From: Halanaerobium saccharolyticum
Lineage (GTDB): Bacteria; Bacillota; Halanaerobiia; Halanaerobiales; Halanaerobiaceae
Length of the DNA stretch: 64,000 nucleotides
Assembly (NCBI RefSeq): GCF_004362045.1
Contig: NZ_SNWX01000006.1
Span: forward strand, 1-64,000
Reading direction: 5' to 3'
Of the stretch, positions 15,870 through 24,793 are shown one piece after another. The stretch's first letter is position 1, and every line of letters begins with the position of its first letter. Below the pieces are notes generated by a model. It searched no databases and was not told the DNA's origin. It saw nothing but the letters and a program-made list of their open reading frames with translations. The position numbers and the translations under genes were made by a program.

Positions 15870-16895
15870 TTGGATCTATTAGATGATCTAAAAAAGATTG
15901 AAAAAGAAGCAGAGTCAGAATTAAAAGAAGTAGAAAGTCTTGATCAATTAGAAGAAATGAGAATAAAGTATTTGGGCAAAAAAGGGGCTATTCAGTCTGT
16001 TTTTTCAAAGATGGGAAAAATTGAGGCAGATCAGCGTCCTGTTGTAGGGAAAGAAGCAAATATCTTAAAAAATAAAATTCAGAACTGGCTGGGTGAACAT
16101 AAAGGAAGACTGGAAGAGAAAGCCGCTCAAAAACGTTTTGAAGCAGAAAAAATTGATGTTACTCTTCCTGGAGGTAAAGTAGAAGCCGGTCGTTCTCATC
16201 CATTATCTTTAGTGACTAAAGAATTAGAAGACATTTTTATTGGTCTGGGTTTTGAGATTGCCGAAGGACCTGAAGTAGAAAGCGAATATTACAATTTTGA
16301 AGCGCTAAATATTCCAGCTCACCACCCGGCCCGGGACCTTCAGGATACTTTATATATTGATGACCATTATTTACTGCGAACTCATACCTCACCGGTCCAG
16401 GTAAGAACTATGGAAGCACAGGAACCGCCGGTTAGAATAATTGCACCGGGCAGAGTTTATCGTTCTGATGAGCTTGATGCATCTCATTCTCCTATTTTCC
16501 ATCAGACTGAAGGGCTAGTTATTGATAAAGATATTTCTTTTAGTGATTTAAAAGGAACAATTGAGTTAATTGTAGAAGCCTTATTTGGAAAAGATAGAGA
16601 TGTTAGATTTCGCCCCAGCTATTTCCCTTTTACAGAACCCAGTGCTGAGGTAGATGTTTCCTGTATTGTCTGTGGTGGAGAGGGATGTCCTTTATGTTCC
16701 AGAACAGGTTGGCTGGAGATTATGGGAGCAGGGATGGTTCATCCAAATGTACTGGAAATGTCAGGTTATGATAAGGATATTTACAGTGGTTTTGCTTTTG
16801 GAGTTGGGCTAGATCGGCTGGCTTTATTAAAATATGGAATTGATGATATTAGAGTACTTTACGAAAATGATAAACGCTTTTTACATCAGTTTTAA
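15870..16895 (+). CDS. pheS: Phenylalanyl-tRNA synthetase alpha subunit
   Basis: The 341-residue alpha subunit has an N-terminal coiled coil (about 1-85) and a class II catalytic domain with motif 1 near HPLSLVTKELEDIFIGLGF, motif 2 (RTHTSPVQVRTM, PGRVYRSDELDASHSPIFHQ) and motif 3 (GFAFGVGLDRLALLKYG). It works as an alpha2beta2 complex with PheT. The start is TTG 15870, seven bases after GGAGGTG. The frame is also open back through the T-box terminator to 15762, but that is leader, not protein. Length matches the family. Confidence 0.97.
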   Translation: MDLLDDLKKIEKEAESELKEVESLDQLEEMRIKYLGKKGAIQSVFSKMGKIEADQRPVVGKEANILKNKIQNWLGEHKGRLEEKAAQKRFEAEKIDVTLPGGKVEAGRSHPLSLVTKELEDIFIGLGFEIAEGPEVESEYYNFEALNIPAHHPARDLQDTLYIDDHYLLRTHTSPVQVRTMEAQEPPVRIIAPGRVYRSDELDASHSPIFHQTEGLVIDKDISFSDLKGTIELIVEALFGKDRDVRFRPSYFPFTEPSAEVDVSCIVCGGEGCPLCSRTGWLEIMGAGMVHPNVLEMSGYDKDIYSGFAFGVGLDRLALLKYGIDDIRVLYENDKRFLHQF

Positions 16896-17008
16896 ATTAT
16901 AAAATTTATTATAAATTTTAATTTACTTTCTAAACTAGGAACAGTTTTTTTAAGGAAAATGTGCAGCTTTGTTTCACTGTTAATTTAAAATAAGAAAGGA
17001 TGATAATT

Positions 17009-19441
17009 TTGCAGATATCATATAACTGGTTGAAAAAATATATTGATATAAATTTTACTCCTGACGATCTTTCGGAAAAGCTGACAATGGCAGGTCTGGA
17101 AGTTGAAGGAGTTGAGTACCTGGGAGAAGGTTTAGAAGATATAATTATTGCCCGAATTGAAAAAATAAAAGAACATCCTGATGCGGATAAACTTGTGATC
17201 TGTATGGTAAAAGCTGGATCAGATACTGAGCTGATTCCCGTGGTTACAGGAGCACTCAATGTTGAAGTAGGTCAGATGGTTCCATTTGCAGAAGTGGGAG
17301 CAACTCTTCCTGGTGGAATGCAGATTGAAGAAGTTAAATTAAGGGGAGAACTTTCTCAGGGAATGATCTGTTCTAAAGATGAGCTTGGTCTGCAGGAAGA
17401 AAGAGCAGAAGGAATAATGGTCTTAGCAGACGATGCTCCACTTGGCGGCAGTTTTATCAAATACAAGCGTCTGGATGACTATGTGTTTAAACTGGATTTA
17501 ACCCCAAACTATGCCCGCTGTCTGGGAATGATTGGTGTGGCCCGAGAGATCAAATCTTTATATGCCCAGGAAAAAACATTAAACACACCTCCAATCTCAT
17601 TTGAGGAAGCTGAAGAATTAGGTAATATTAATGATTATGTGAAAGTAGAAATTGAGGACCCGGATTTATGTCCCCGCTATACTGCGCGTCTGGTTAAAAA
17701 TGTTAAAATCAAAGAATCGCCAGAGTGGATCCAGCGCCGACTTAAAGCAGCAGGTATTAGACCGATAAATAATGTAGTTGATATTTCGAACTTTGTTTTA
17801 ATGGAATATAATCAACCACTGCATACTTTTGATTTTAATAAAATTAAAGATGGCAAAATTATTGTGCGCCGGGCCAATGCAGAAGAAAAAATGTTAACCC
17901 TGGATGAGGAAGAAAGAATATTAGATGATGAAATGCTCGTCATTTCTGATCCGGAAAAAGCAGTAGCAGTTGGTGGGGTTATGGGTGGAGCAAATACTGA
18001 AGTAACTGAAGAAACTACTGATGTTTTAATCGAATCTGCCTACTTTAATCCGGTCAGCATTCGTAAAACAGCTAAAAAATTAGGAATGCACTCCGATTCT
18101 TCCCACCGTTTTGAAAGAGGTGTGGATGTAGAAAAAGCAATTGAGGCCAATAACCGGGCCTGTCAGATGCTGGCTAAATGTGATGGAGCCAGAGTAGTTC
18201 CTGGTGTAATTGATAATTATCCCATAAAATATGAACCAGCTGTGATTACTCTGGCTGTAGAAAGAGTAAATGAGCTTTTGGGAATTGAATTAGAAGCTGC
18301 TGAAGTTAAAGAAAGTCTTGAACGTTTAGGTTTTGAGGTTGAGGCAGCTGCCAATGCTGATCAGTTTGAGGTTACTGTTCCTTCCTATAGAACTGATGTG
18401 GAACAGGGAGCTGATCTAGTAGAAGAAATAGCCAGAGTTTATGGCTATAATAAAATTCCTTCTACCAGACCAATTTCTAAACAGCGAGGTAAAAGATCTC
18501 CCAGGCAGAAATTTGAAGCAAGGGTTAAAAAATTACTGCAGGCAGGGGGACTTGATGAAGTAATTACCTATAGTCTGCAGGATAAGAAGATTTATCAGGA
18601 TTTGAATTTAACTCAGTTTGAAGACTATGCTAAATTTGTAAGTATCAAAAATCCTTTGAGTGAGGCTTTTGGAATTCTAAGAACTACTCTGCTGCCGGGA
18701 ATAGTGGATGTTCTGTCTTCTAATGCCCGCCGTCAGGGCTCAGAAATGGCTGTTTTTGAGACCGGTACAGTATTTAGAAACAAAGGTGGTAATAATCGAC
18801 CTGAAGAGTTAAATAAACTCGGTGGTGGAATTTTCGGACAGAATAATAACCTCTGGCAGCAGGGAGCTCCTAACTTCTTTGCCCTAAAAGGTGTGCTGGA
18901 AATGTTATTTAACAGAGTTCAGCTGGATCAGTACAGTTTTATTGCTGATAATGACAATCGAGATTTTCTACATCCAGGGCGCAGAGCTGAGATTAAGTAT
19001 GACCAAACTCAGACTTTTGGGTTTATTGGAGAAATTCATCCAGAGCTTGCAGATCAGAATAATTTACCTGCTGGAACAACTGTGTTTGAACTAGATCTGG
19101 ATTTCTTGTTTGAAATCACTGCAGAAAAATCTTATCAATATCAAAGATTGGTTAAATATCCTGTACTGGCAAGAGATCTGGCAATTGTAATGGCTGAGGA
19201 TATTGCAGTTGGTGATATTCATCAGGCAATCAGAGAAAAAGGTGGTTCAATGCTTAAAGGGCTGGAACTTTTTGATATTTATCAGGGAGATCAGATTCAG
19301 GATGGCTATCAGAGTGCTGCTTTTGAATTGAAATTTCAGGCAGAGGATAGAACTTTAACTGACCAGGAGGTAAATGAGCGTTTTAATCAGATAGTAAATC
19401 ATCTCAAAGAAGAATATTCTGCAGAAATCAGGGGAAATTAA
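17009..19441 (+). CDS. pheT: Phenylalanyl-tRNA synthetase beta subunit
   Basis: An 810-residue beta subunit: MQISYNWLKKYIDINF start, tRNA-binding EMAP-like domain (about 40-150, IARIEKIKEHPDADKL), B3/B4 editing domain (about 205-375), B5 domain (about 405-475), pseudo-catalytic core and a C-terminal ferredoxin-fold anticodon-binding domain (from about 715, YQRLVKYPVLARDLAIV). I start it at TTG 17009; the in-frame ATG at 17000 overlaps the AAAGGA ribosome binding site. It follows pheS after 113 bp. Confidence 0.97.
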   Translation: MQISYNWLKKYIDINFTPDDLSEKLTMAGLEVEGVEYLGEGLEDIIIARIEKIKEHPDADKLVICMVKAGSDTELIPVVTGALNVEVGQMVPFAEVGATLPGGMQIEEVKLRGELSQGMICSKDELGLQEERAEGIMVLADDAPLGGSFIKYKRLDDYVFKLDLTPNYARCLGMIGVAREIKSLYAQEKTLNTPPISFEEAEELGNINDYVKVEIEDPDLCPRYTARLVKNVKIKESPEWIQRRLKAAGIRPINNVVDISNFVLMEYNQPLHTFDFNKIKDGKIIVRRANAEEKMLTLDEEERILDDEMLVISDPEKAVAVGGVMGGANTEVTEETTDVLIESAYFNPVSIRKTAKKLGMHSDSSHRFERGVDVEKAIEANNRACQMLAKCDGARVVPGVIDNYPIKYEPAVITLAVERVNELLGIELEAAEVKESLERLGFEVEAAANADQFEVTVPSYRTDVEQGADLVEEIARVYGYNKIPSTRPISKQRGKRSPRQKFEARVKKLLQAGGLDEVITYSLQDKKIYQDLNLTQFEDYAKFVSIKNPLSEAFGILRTTLLPGIVDVLSSNARRQGSEMAVFETGTVFRNKGGNNRPEELNKLGGGIFGQNNNLWQQGAPNFFALKGVLEMLFNRVQLDQYSFIADNDNRDFLHPGRRAEIKYDQTQTFGFIGEIHPELADQNNLPAGTTVFELDLDFLFEITAEKSYQYQRLVKYPVLARDLAIVMAEDIAVGDIHQAIREKGGSMLKGLELFDIYQGDQIQDGYQSAAFELKFQAEDRTLTDQEVNERFNQIVNHLKEEYSAEIRGN

Positions 19442-19513
19442 GTTTTTAGGCAGGAATTTCGACTTTTGTAATGAATATAATAAAGTAGACTACTATAGCT
19501 GGAGATGTTGCTA

Positions 19514-19864
19514 ATGATAGAGGAAAAAAATCGAGATACAAAAAAATTCAAATTGAATATTTTGGGTGATCAATTTACTGTCACTGGTGATTTTAGTGAG
19601 GAATATATAAATAAACTTGCTGATCATGTGGAGAAAACAGGTCGAGAGATTAAAAATGCTTATCCTAAATTGCCCTTTAGACGTTTATCCCATCTGACAA
19701 TGATTAATCTGGCTGATGAATATTTCAAACTGCGCAGTCAGTGTGTTGATTTAAGTAAAGAAAAAGAAAGACTTAAAGAGGCCAATCAGAGCCTGCACCA
19801 GGAGTTAAAAAAACTGCGTCAGGAGAATGAGGAATTAAATACCCTACTCGAGGAGGTAGACTAA
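19514..19864 (+). CDS. zapA: Cell division protein ZapA
   Basis: A 116-residue protein with the ZapA head (KFKLNILGDQFTVTG...YINKLADHVEKTGREIKN) and a long C-terminal coiled coil (about 70-115). ZapA bundles FtsZ filaments at the division ring. The ATG at 19514 is nine bases after GGAG; the ATG at 19505 is too close to it. The stop TAA abuts the TTG of cvpA. The position after pheT is the usual one in Firmicutes. Confidence 0.92.
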   Translation: MIEEKNRDTKKFKLNILGDQFTVTGDFSEEYINKLADHVEKTGREIKNAYPKLPFRRLSHLTMINLADEYFKLRSQCVDLSKEKERLKEANQSLHQELKKLRQENEELNTLLEEVD

Positions 19865-20356
19865 TTGGATATCATAAATTTCCTCGATGTTATAATCTTA
19901 GTAATTATACTCTTTTTTGCCTTTAATGGCTTTAGAAGAGGATTTATAGATCAGACAAGTACAATCCTGGGACTGCTGGCTGCGTTATTTGTAGCAGTCA
20001 AGCAGTATCAGTATTTTACCCAGTTTTTAGAGCCCTATCTAGATTTATCTATTTCTCTACTGCAGTTTATTTCTTTTGCAGTAATCTTTATTGTAGTAAA
20101 TATTGTGATCCATGTTTTAGGAATTACACTCAAAAAAATAGTGGATTCTATTTTTCTGCAGCCAGTGGATCGTGGATTGGGATTTTTGTTAGGTTTAGTA
20201 AAAGGTGGAATTATCATTTATTTGTTAGTATTAATTTTGACCCAGATTCCCTATCAAAAATTAAATGATGTTTTAAATAATTCTTTTCTGGCAAGCAGAA
20301 TTATCGAAGCATCACCATTAATACAATCAAAGATTGAAGAAATTTTTCGGCCATGA
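19865..20356 (+). CDS. cvpA: CvpA family membrane protein
   Basis: A 163-residue protein with four predicted membrane helices and the CvpA pattern: INFLDVIILVIILFFAFNGFRRGFID at the N-terminus, then FISFAVIFIVVNIVIH and DRGLGFLLGLVKGGIIIY. Starts at TTG 19865 directly after the zapA stop, with GAGGAGGT upstream inside zapA, so the two are translationally coupled. CvpA homologues were first linked to colicin V secretion and envelope functions; the role here is unknown. Confidence 0.85.
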   Translation: MDIINFLDVIILVIILFFAFNGFRRGFIDQTSTILGLLAALFVAVKQYQYFTQFLEPYLDLSISLLQFISFAVIFIVVNIVIHVLGITLKKIVDSIFLQPVDRGLGFLLGLVKGGIIIYLLVLILTQIPYQKLNDVLNNSFLASRIIEASPLIQSKIEEIFRP

Positions 20357-20376
20357 GATATTCATGGCCTTTTGGC
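20348..20376 (+). terminator. Hairpin at the end of cvpA
   Basis: GGCCATGA and TTCATGGCC pair around GATA and are followed by TTTT. The cvpA stop codon lies in the stem. It may partly terminate transcription before polX. Confidence 0.6.
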
Positions 20377-20419
20377 GTCTTAAGTGAAATTAAAGATCTT
20401 AATAGAAAGAGGTGTTATA

Positions 20420-22156
20420 ATGCAGGAAATGACCAATAAAGAAATTGCTAAAATTCTGACAGAATTTGCTGAGTTAATGGCAATTAAAGGTGAAAATGAT
20501 TTTAAAATTAGAGCCTATACAAATGCTGCCCGTAAAATAGAATCCTATCCTGATGATATTTTTGAGCTGGCAGAAGCGGATAACCTTAAAGAAATTAACG
20601 GAATCGGCAGTGGTATTGCGGAGTCAATTACAGAACTGCTGCAGGATGGAATTATAGAAGAATTGGAAGCAATTAAAGCCGAACTTCCGCCTGGTGTTAT
20701 AGAAATGACCGATATTCAGGGACTGGGACCAAAAACTGCTCACCGCTTTTATTATGAGTTAGAAATTGAAGATTTAATATCACTGGAGAAAGCTCTTAAA
20801 GAGGGTAAAGTTCAGAAGCTTAAGGGTTTTGGTAAAAAATCAGAAGAAAAATTATTAAAAGCTTTAAAAAATCACGAAAAATATGTAGATAAAATTAATC
20901 TGGCTAAAGCTTTAAAAACAGCTGGAGAGATAATAGAGACAATTAACACTGAACTTAAACCTGATCTATTTGAAAAAATTGAAATCTGCGGCAGCAGCAG
21001 AAGAGCAAAAGAATTGACTGGAGACCTGGATATTTTGATAGCGACAGCAAAACCAGAAGAACTTTCCCAGAATCTTAAAAATTTAAATTTTACCGCTGAG
21101 GTTATTGGAGCTGGCAAGACTAAAGTCAGTATTAGAACTGAACAGGGAGTTCAGACAGATTTTCGACTTGTGAGTAAGGAAGAATTCCCCTCTGCTCTCC
21201 ATTATTTTACCGGCTCTAAGGCTCATAATGTAAGGATGAGACAGCTGGCAAAAGATCATAATTTAAAATTAAGTGAATATGGACTTTTTCGAGATGATGA
21301 CAGCAAAGAAAAAGTAGAATCTGAGGCAGATATTTTTAAGATTCTGGGTCTGGATTACATTATTCCTGAACTGAGAGAGGATCAGGGAGAGATAGAAGCT
21401 GCCCAGAAAGGAGAACTGCCGGATAGTATTAAATCAGAAGATATTAAAGGTGATCTTCATCTCCATTCCCGTTACAGTGATGGTGCTTTTTCAATTCGTG
21501 AGATGGCAGAAGCGGCTAAGGAACGAGGTTATCAATATATTGCAGTAACAGATCACTCCCAGTCTTTAACAGTAGCCAGTGGGATGTCAATAGAAGAATT
21601 AAAAAAGCAGCTCCAGGAAATTGATGATCTAAATCAGGATTTTAAAAATTTCCAGATTCTTAAAGGTGTAGAGGTTGATATACTTAAAAACGGTGAGTTA
21701 GATTTTGAAGATGAGTTATTACAAGAATTAGATTTTGTTATTGCATCTGTCCACAGTTATTTTAATCTGGAGGAAGCAGAAATGACAGAGCGAATTATCA
21801 GGGCAGTTAAAAATCCTTATGTTAAACTGATCGGACATCCCAGAGGCAGGATGCTCGGAGGAAGGGAAGCATATGCAGTTGATTTAGAAAAAGTTATTAA
21901 AGCTGCTGCGGAGAATAATACTGCTTTAGAAATCAATGCTTCACCGCAGAGGCTTGATCTGGATGCAGAATGGGCGCGTAAGGTAAAAAAGGCTGGAGCT
22001 AAAATTTCGATTAATACTGATGCTCATCATTATAAGGAGTACAGTGATATGGAACTTGGAGTTGCAACTGCCCGCCGCGGCTGGCTGGAAAAAGAAGATG
22101 TTATAAATACTTTTTCTTTTAAAGAACTGAATGATTTTTTTAAATTAAAGGAGTAA
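20420..22156 (+). CDS. polX: DNA polymerase X family protein with PHP domain
   Basis: A 578-residue protein in the bacterial PolX layout: helix-hairpin-helix N-terminal domain (about 1-130, INGIGSGIAESI, IQGLGPKTAHRFY), nucleotidyltransferase domain (about 160-315) with SSRRAKELTGDLDILIA and the third carboxylate in QTDFRLV, and a C-terminal PHP metal-dependent phosphoesterase domain (about 338-578: GDLHLHSRYSDG, VTDHS, SVHSYF, INASPQRLDLD, INTDAHH). It fills gaps and resects 3' ends in DNA repair. Start ATG 20420 after AGAGGTG. It precedes mutS2, as in Bacillus. Confidence 0.95.
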   Translation: MQEMTNKEIAKILTEFAELMAIKGENDFKIRAYTNAARKIESYPDDIFELAEADNLKEINGIGSGIAESITELLQDGIIEELEAIKAELPPGVIEMTDIQGLGPKTAHRFYYELEIEDLISLEKALKEGKVQKLKGFGKKSEEKLLKALKNHEKYVDKINLAKALKTAGEIIETINTELKPDLFEKIEICGSSRRAKELTGDLDILIATAKPEELSQNLKNLNFTAEVIGAGKTKVSIRTEQGVQTDFRLVSKEEFPSALHYFTGSKAHNVRMRQLAKDHNLKLSEYGLFRDDDSKEKVESEADIFKILGLDYIIPELREDQGEIEAAQKGELPDSIKSEDIKGDLHLHSRYSDGAFSIREMAEAAKERGYQYIAVTDHSQSLTVASGMSIEELKKQLQEIDDLNQDFKNFQILKGVEVDILKNGELDFEDELLQELDFVIASVHSYFNLEEAEMTERIIRAVKNPYVKLIGHPRGRMLGGREAYAVDLEKVIKAAAENNTALEINASPQRLDLDAEWARKVKKAGAKISINTDAHHYKEYSDMELGVATARRGWLEKEDVINTFSFKELNDFFKLKE

Positions 22157-22261
22157 TTAACAGCCGAAACTGATTTAGACAATTGATTAATTTTAAGAAA
22201 AGAACTTTATTTAACCTGTAATAAAAAAATGTAATAAAATTAAATTCCGGAGGTTTTTAAG

Positions 22262-24637
22262 TTGAGAGAACACAGTCTGGAAGTATTGGAATATAAAAAA
22301 ATAATAAAAATGACTGCCGAGAGAGCAGCAACTAAAATAGGAAAAGAAATTGTAAATAATTTGGAGCCTGTAATTAATAGTGATTATATTGAGGAAAGGC
22401 TGGCAGAAGTTACTGCCTTAAAATCAATGATGGCTGAGTTTTCTACTCCCCCTTTTGGCGGAGTAAGGGATATCAGAGATGATTTAAAAAAGGCAGCCAA
22501 AGGGTCAGTACTCTCTACAGATGCTATCAGCAGGGTCAGGAGCACCCTCAGAGGGGTTTCTGAATTAAAACGTTATCTGAATGAGATAGAAACTAATCTG
22601 GATCCCCGAATTGTCGAAAGGGAATATCAAATAATTTATGATTTATGTGCTGATTTACAGTGCAGACCTGCTCTGGCCCGGGAAATTGACCGCTGCATAA
22701 ATGAATATGGAGAGGTTGCAGATGATGCTAGTGCTAAATTAAAATCTCTGCGCTCAAAAATGGATTCTATAGAAAATTCAATTCGAGATAAACTGGACTC
22801 AATTATAAAAAGTAAACACTATGAGGATATGCTGCAGGAAAATATTGTGACAAGAAGAGAAAACCGCTATGTTGTACCTGTAAAACAGGAACAGCGCAAT
22901 AATTTTGATGGGATTGTGCACGGGCAGTCTGCCAGTGGTTTGACTCTATTTATGGAACCCATGTCAGTGGTTAGACTAAACAATGAACTGAGAGAGGTTA
23001 GGGCTAAAGAGAGTGCAGAAATTCAACGCATCTTACAGATGCTCAGTTCAAAAATAGCTCAGGATGAAGAAATAATTAAAACCGATCTAATGATTGTCAG
23101 CAGGCTGGATAGTATTGCAGCTGCTGCTAAATTTAGTTTAGATTTTGAATGTAATGCACCTGAGATTAATGATCAGGGGCTGATAGAATTAAATCAGGCC
23201 CGTCACCCACTATTAAAAGAAGAGCCGGTACCAATTGATCTTAAACTGGGAGATGATATATCGACTCTGGTAATTACAGGTCCCAATACTGGTGGTAAAA
23301 CAGTTTCCTTAAAAACAGTTGGATTATTAACTCTGATGACTCAGAGTGGTCTCCACATTCCGGCTGCAGCTAATTCTACAGTAGCAGTCTTTAAAAAGAT
23401 ATTTGCAGATATTGGAGATGAACAGAGTATTGAACAGAGCTTAAGTACTTTTTCTTCTCATATGACCCGGATTAGAGAATTTCTGGCAGAATCAGATGAT
23501 TCTACTCTGGTTCTGATGGATGAGCTCGGTGTTGGGACAGACCCAGAAGAAGGTGCTGCTTTAGGAATTGCAATTCTGGAAAAACTGCAGCAAAAAAATG
23601 CAGTTACCATTGCTACCACTCATTATAGTCAGTTAAAAAGTTATGCTTATACTACTGATGAGGTAGAAAATGCCTCAGTTGAGTTTGATATTGAAACTTT
23701 AAGACCGACCTATAAATTAATTATGGGAGTTCCGGGTGGTTCCAATGCTTTTGAGATTGCCCTCAGACTGGGAATACCAGTAGAAATAATTGATCGAGCC
23801 AGAACTCTCTTGAGTGATGAGGAAATTAAAGTTGAAGATATTATCAATGAGTTAAATCAGGAAAGAAACCGTTACCAGAAACTAAGACAGGAAATGGAAG
23901 AATTACGCAATCACGAAAAAGAATTAAAAGAAAAATATGAGAAAATGATTGAAGAACAGCAGCAGAAACACAAAGAGGAGATGAAAGCCGCTCGAGAAGA
24001 GGCAGAAGCAATTGTGGAGGAAACGAAAAAAGAGGCTCGAAGAATCATTTCTAATCTAAAAGAAAAAGATTTTACTAAGCGTTCGGAAGTCGATCGAGCT
24101 CAGACTTCTGCTAATCAAAATTTAAAAGAACTAAGTCAGATTTTAGAATCAGCAAATGATAAAGAAAAAGAAAAAGTGTCTGCTGATGATTTTGAGGTTG
24201 GAGACCAGGTAAGAGTGCGCAGTATTGGTCGTAAGGGTGAGATAACTTCTCTTGATCGGGATAAAAAGGAAGCTCAGATCCAGGCTGGAATTATGCAGGT
24301 TACTGCCTCTCTCGCTGATCTGGTCAAGGTTGATATTCCGGAGGAAAATGAAGAAAGGCAGCTTAAAAACTACAGAGTCCAGAAAGCACAGCATGTTTCT
24401 CCAAAGCTTGATCTCAGAGGGGAAAGATATGATGCAGCTCAACATAAAGTTGATAAATACTTAGATGATGCTTTTCTGGCCGGTTTAAATGAAGTAGAAA
24501 TTGTTCACGGTAAAGGAACAGGAGCTCTGCGCCAGGCTGTAGAAGAAGTATTGGAAAAAAATTCTCATGTTAAAGATTATCGTCTGGGAAGACAAAAAGA
24601 AGGTGGAATGGGAGTCACCATAGTAAAGGTTCAGTAA
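22262..24637 (+). CDS. mutS2: Endonuclease MutS2
   Basis: A 791-residue MutS2: lever/core region (about 1-310), ATPase with Walker A GPNTGGKTVSLK (about 339), Walker B LVLMDELGVGTDPEEG and ATTHYSQLK, a long coiled-coil (about 520-640), a KOW-like segment (DDFEVGDQVRVRSIGRKGEI) and a C-terminal Smr nuclease domain (about 715-791, LDLRGERYDAAQ, VEIVHGKGTGALR). It lacks the MutS mismatch-binding domain. Family members suppress recombination or split collided ribosomes. Start TTG 22262, seven bases after GGAGGT. Confidence 0.96.
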   Translation: MREHSLEVLEYKKIIKMTAERAATKIGKEIVNNLEPVINSDYIEERLAEVTALKSMMAEFSTPPFGGVRDIRDDLKKAAKGSVLSTDAISRVRSTLRGVSELKRYLNEIETNLDPRIVEREYQIIYDLCADLQCRPALAREIDRCINEYGEVADDASAKLKSLRSKMDSIENSIRDKLDSIIKSKHYEDMLQENIVTRRENRYVVPVKQEQRNNFDGIVHGQSASGLTLFMEPMSVVRLNNELREVRAKESAEIQRILQMLSSKIAQDEEIIKTDLMIVSRLDSIAAAAKFSLDFECNAPEINDQGLIELNQARHPLLKEEPVPIDLKLGDDISTLVITGPNTGGKTVSLKTVGLLTLMTQSGLHIPAAANSTVAVFKKIFADIGDEQSIEQSLSTFSSHMTRIREFLAESDDSTLVLMDELGVGTDPEEGAALGIAILEKLQQKNAVTIATTHYSQLKSYAYTTDEVENASVEFDIETLRPTYKLIMGVPGGSNAFEIALRLGIPVEIIDRARTLLSDEEIKVEDIINELNQERNRYQKLRQEMEELRNHEKELKEKYEKMIEEQQQKHKEEMKAAREEAEAIVEETKKEARRIISNLKEKDFTKRSEVDRAQTSANQNLKELSQILESANDKEKEKVSADDFEVGDQVRVRSIGRKGEITSLDRDKKEAQIQAGIMQVTASLADLVKVDIPEENEERQLKNYRVQKAQHVSPKLDLRGERYDAAQHKVDKYLDDAFLAGLNEVEIVHGKGTGALRQAVEEVLEKNSHVKDYRLGRQKEGGMGVTIVKVQ

Positions 24638-24695
24638 ATAGTGACTATGATTTAAAATAATCATTAGATTTTTTATCAAAATATTGGATATAGGA

Positions 24696-24741
24696 AAGGG
24701 ATTTCCCCATTTGTAATTTGTAAGTGGAGAAATCCCTTTAA
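24696..24741. terminator. Hairpin between convergent mutS2 and PBP genes
   Basis: AAAGGGATTT (24697-24706) and AAATCCCTTT (24732-24741), with TCTCC/GGGGA-type inner pairing, make a long stem. The T-runs are short on both strands, so bidirectional termination is probable but not strong. Confidence 0.6.
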
Positions 24742-24793
24742 TTTATTATTTATTTAAATGTATCATTATTATTTAAAGAACTATCATTTTAGT

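Noticed and set aside
24149-24445. 98-codon minus-strand frame inside mutS2
   Set aside because: It lies within strongly coding mutS2 sequence and shows no start signal or family resemblance.
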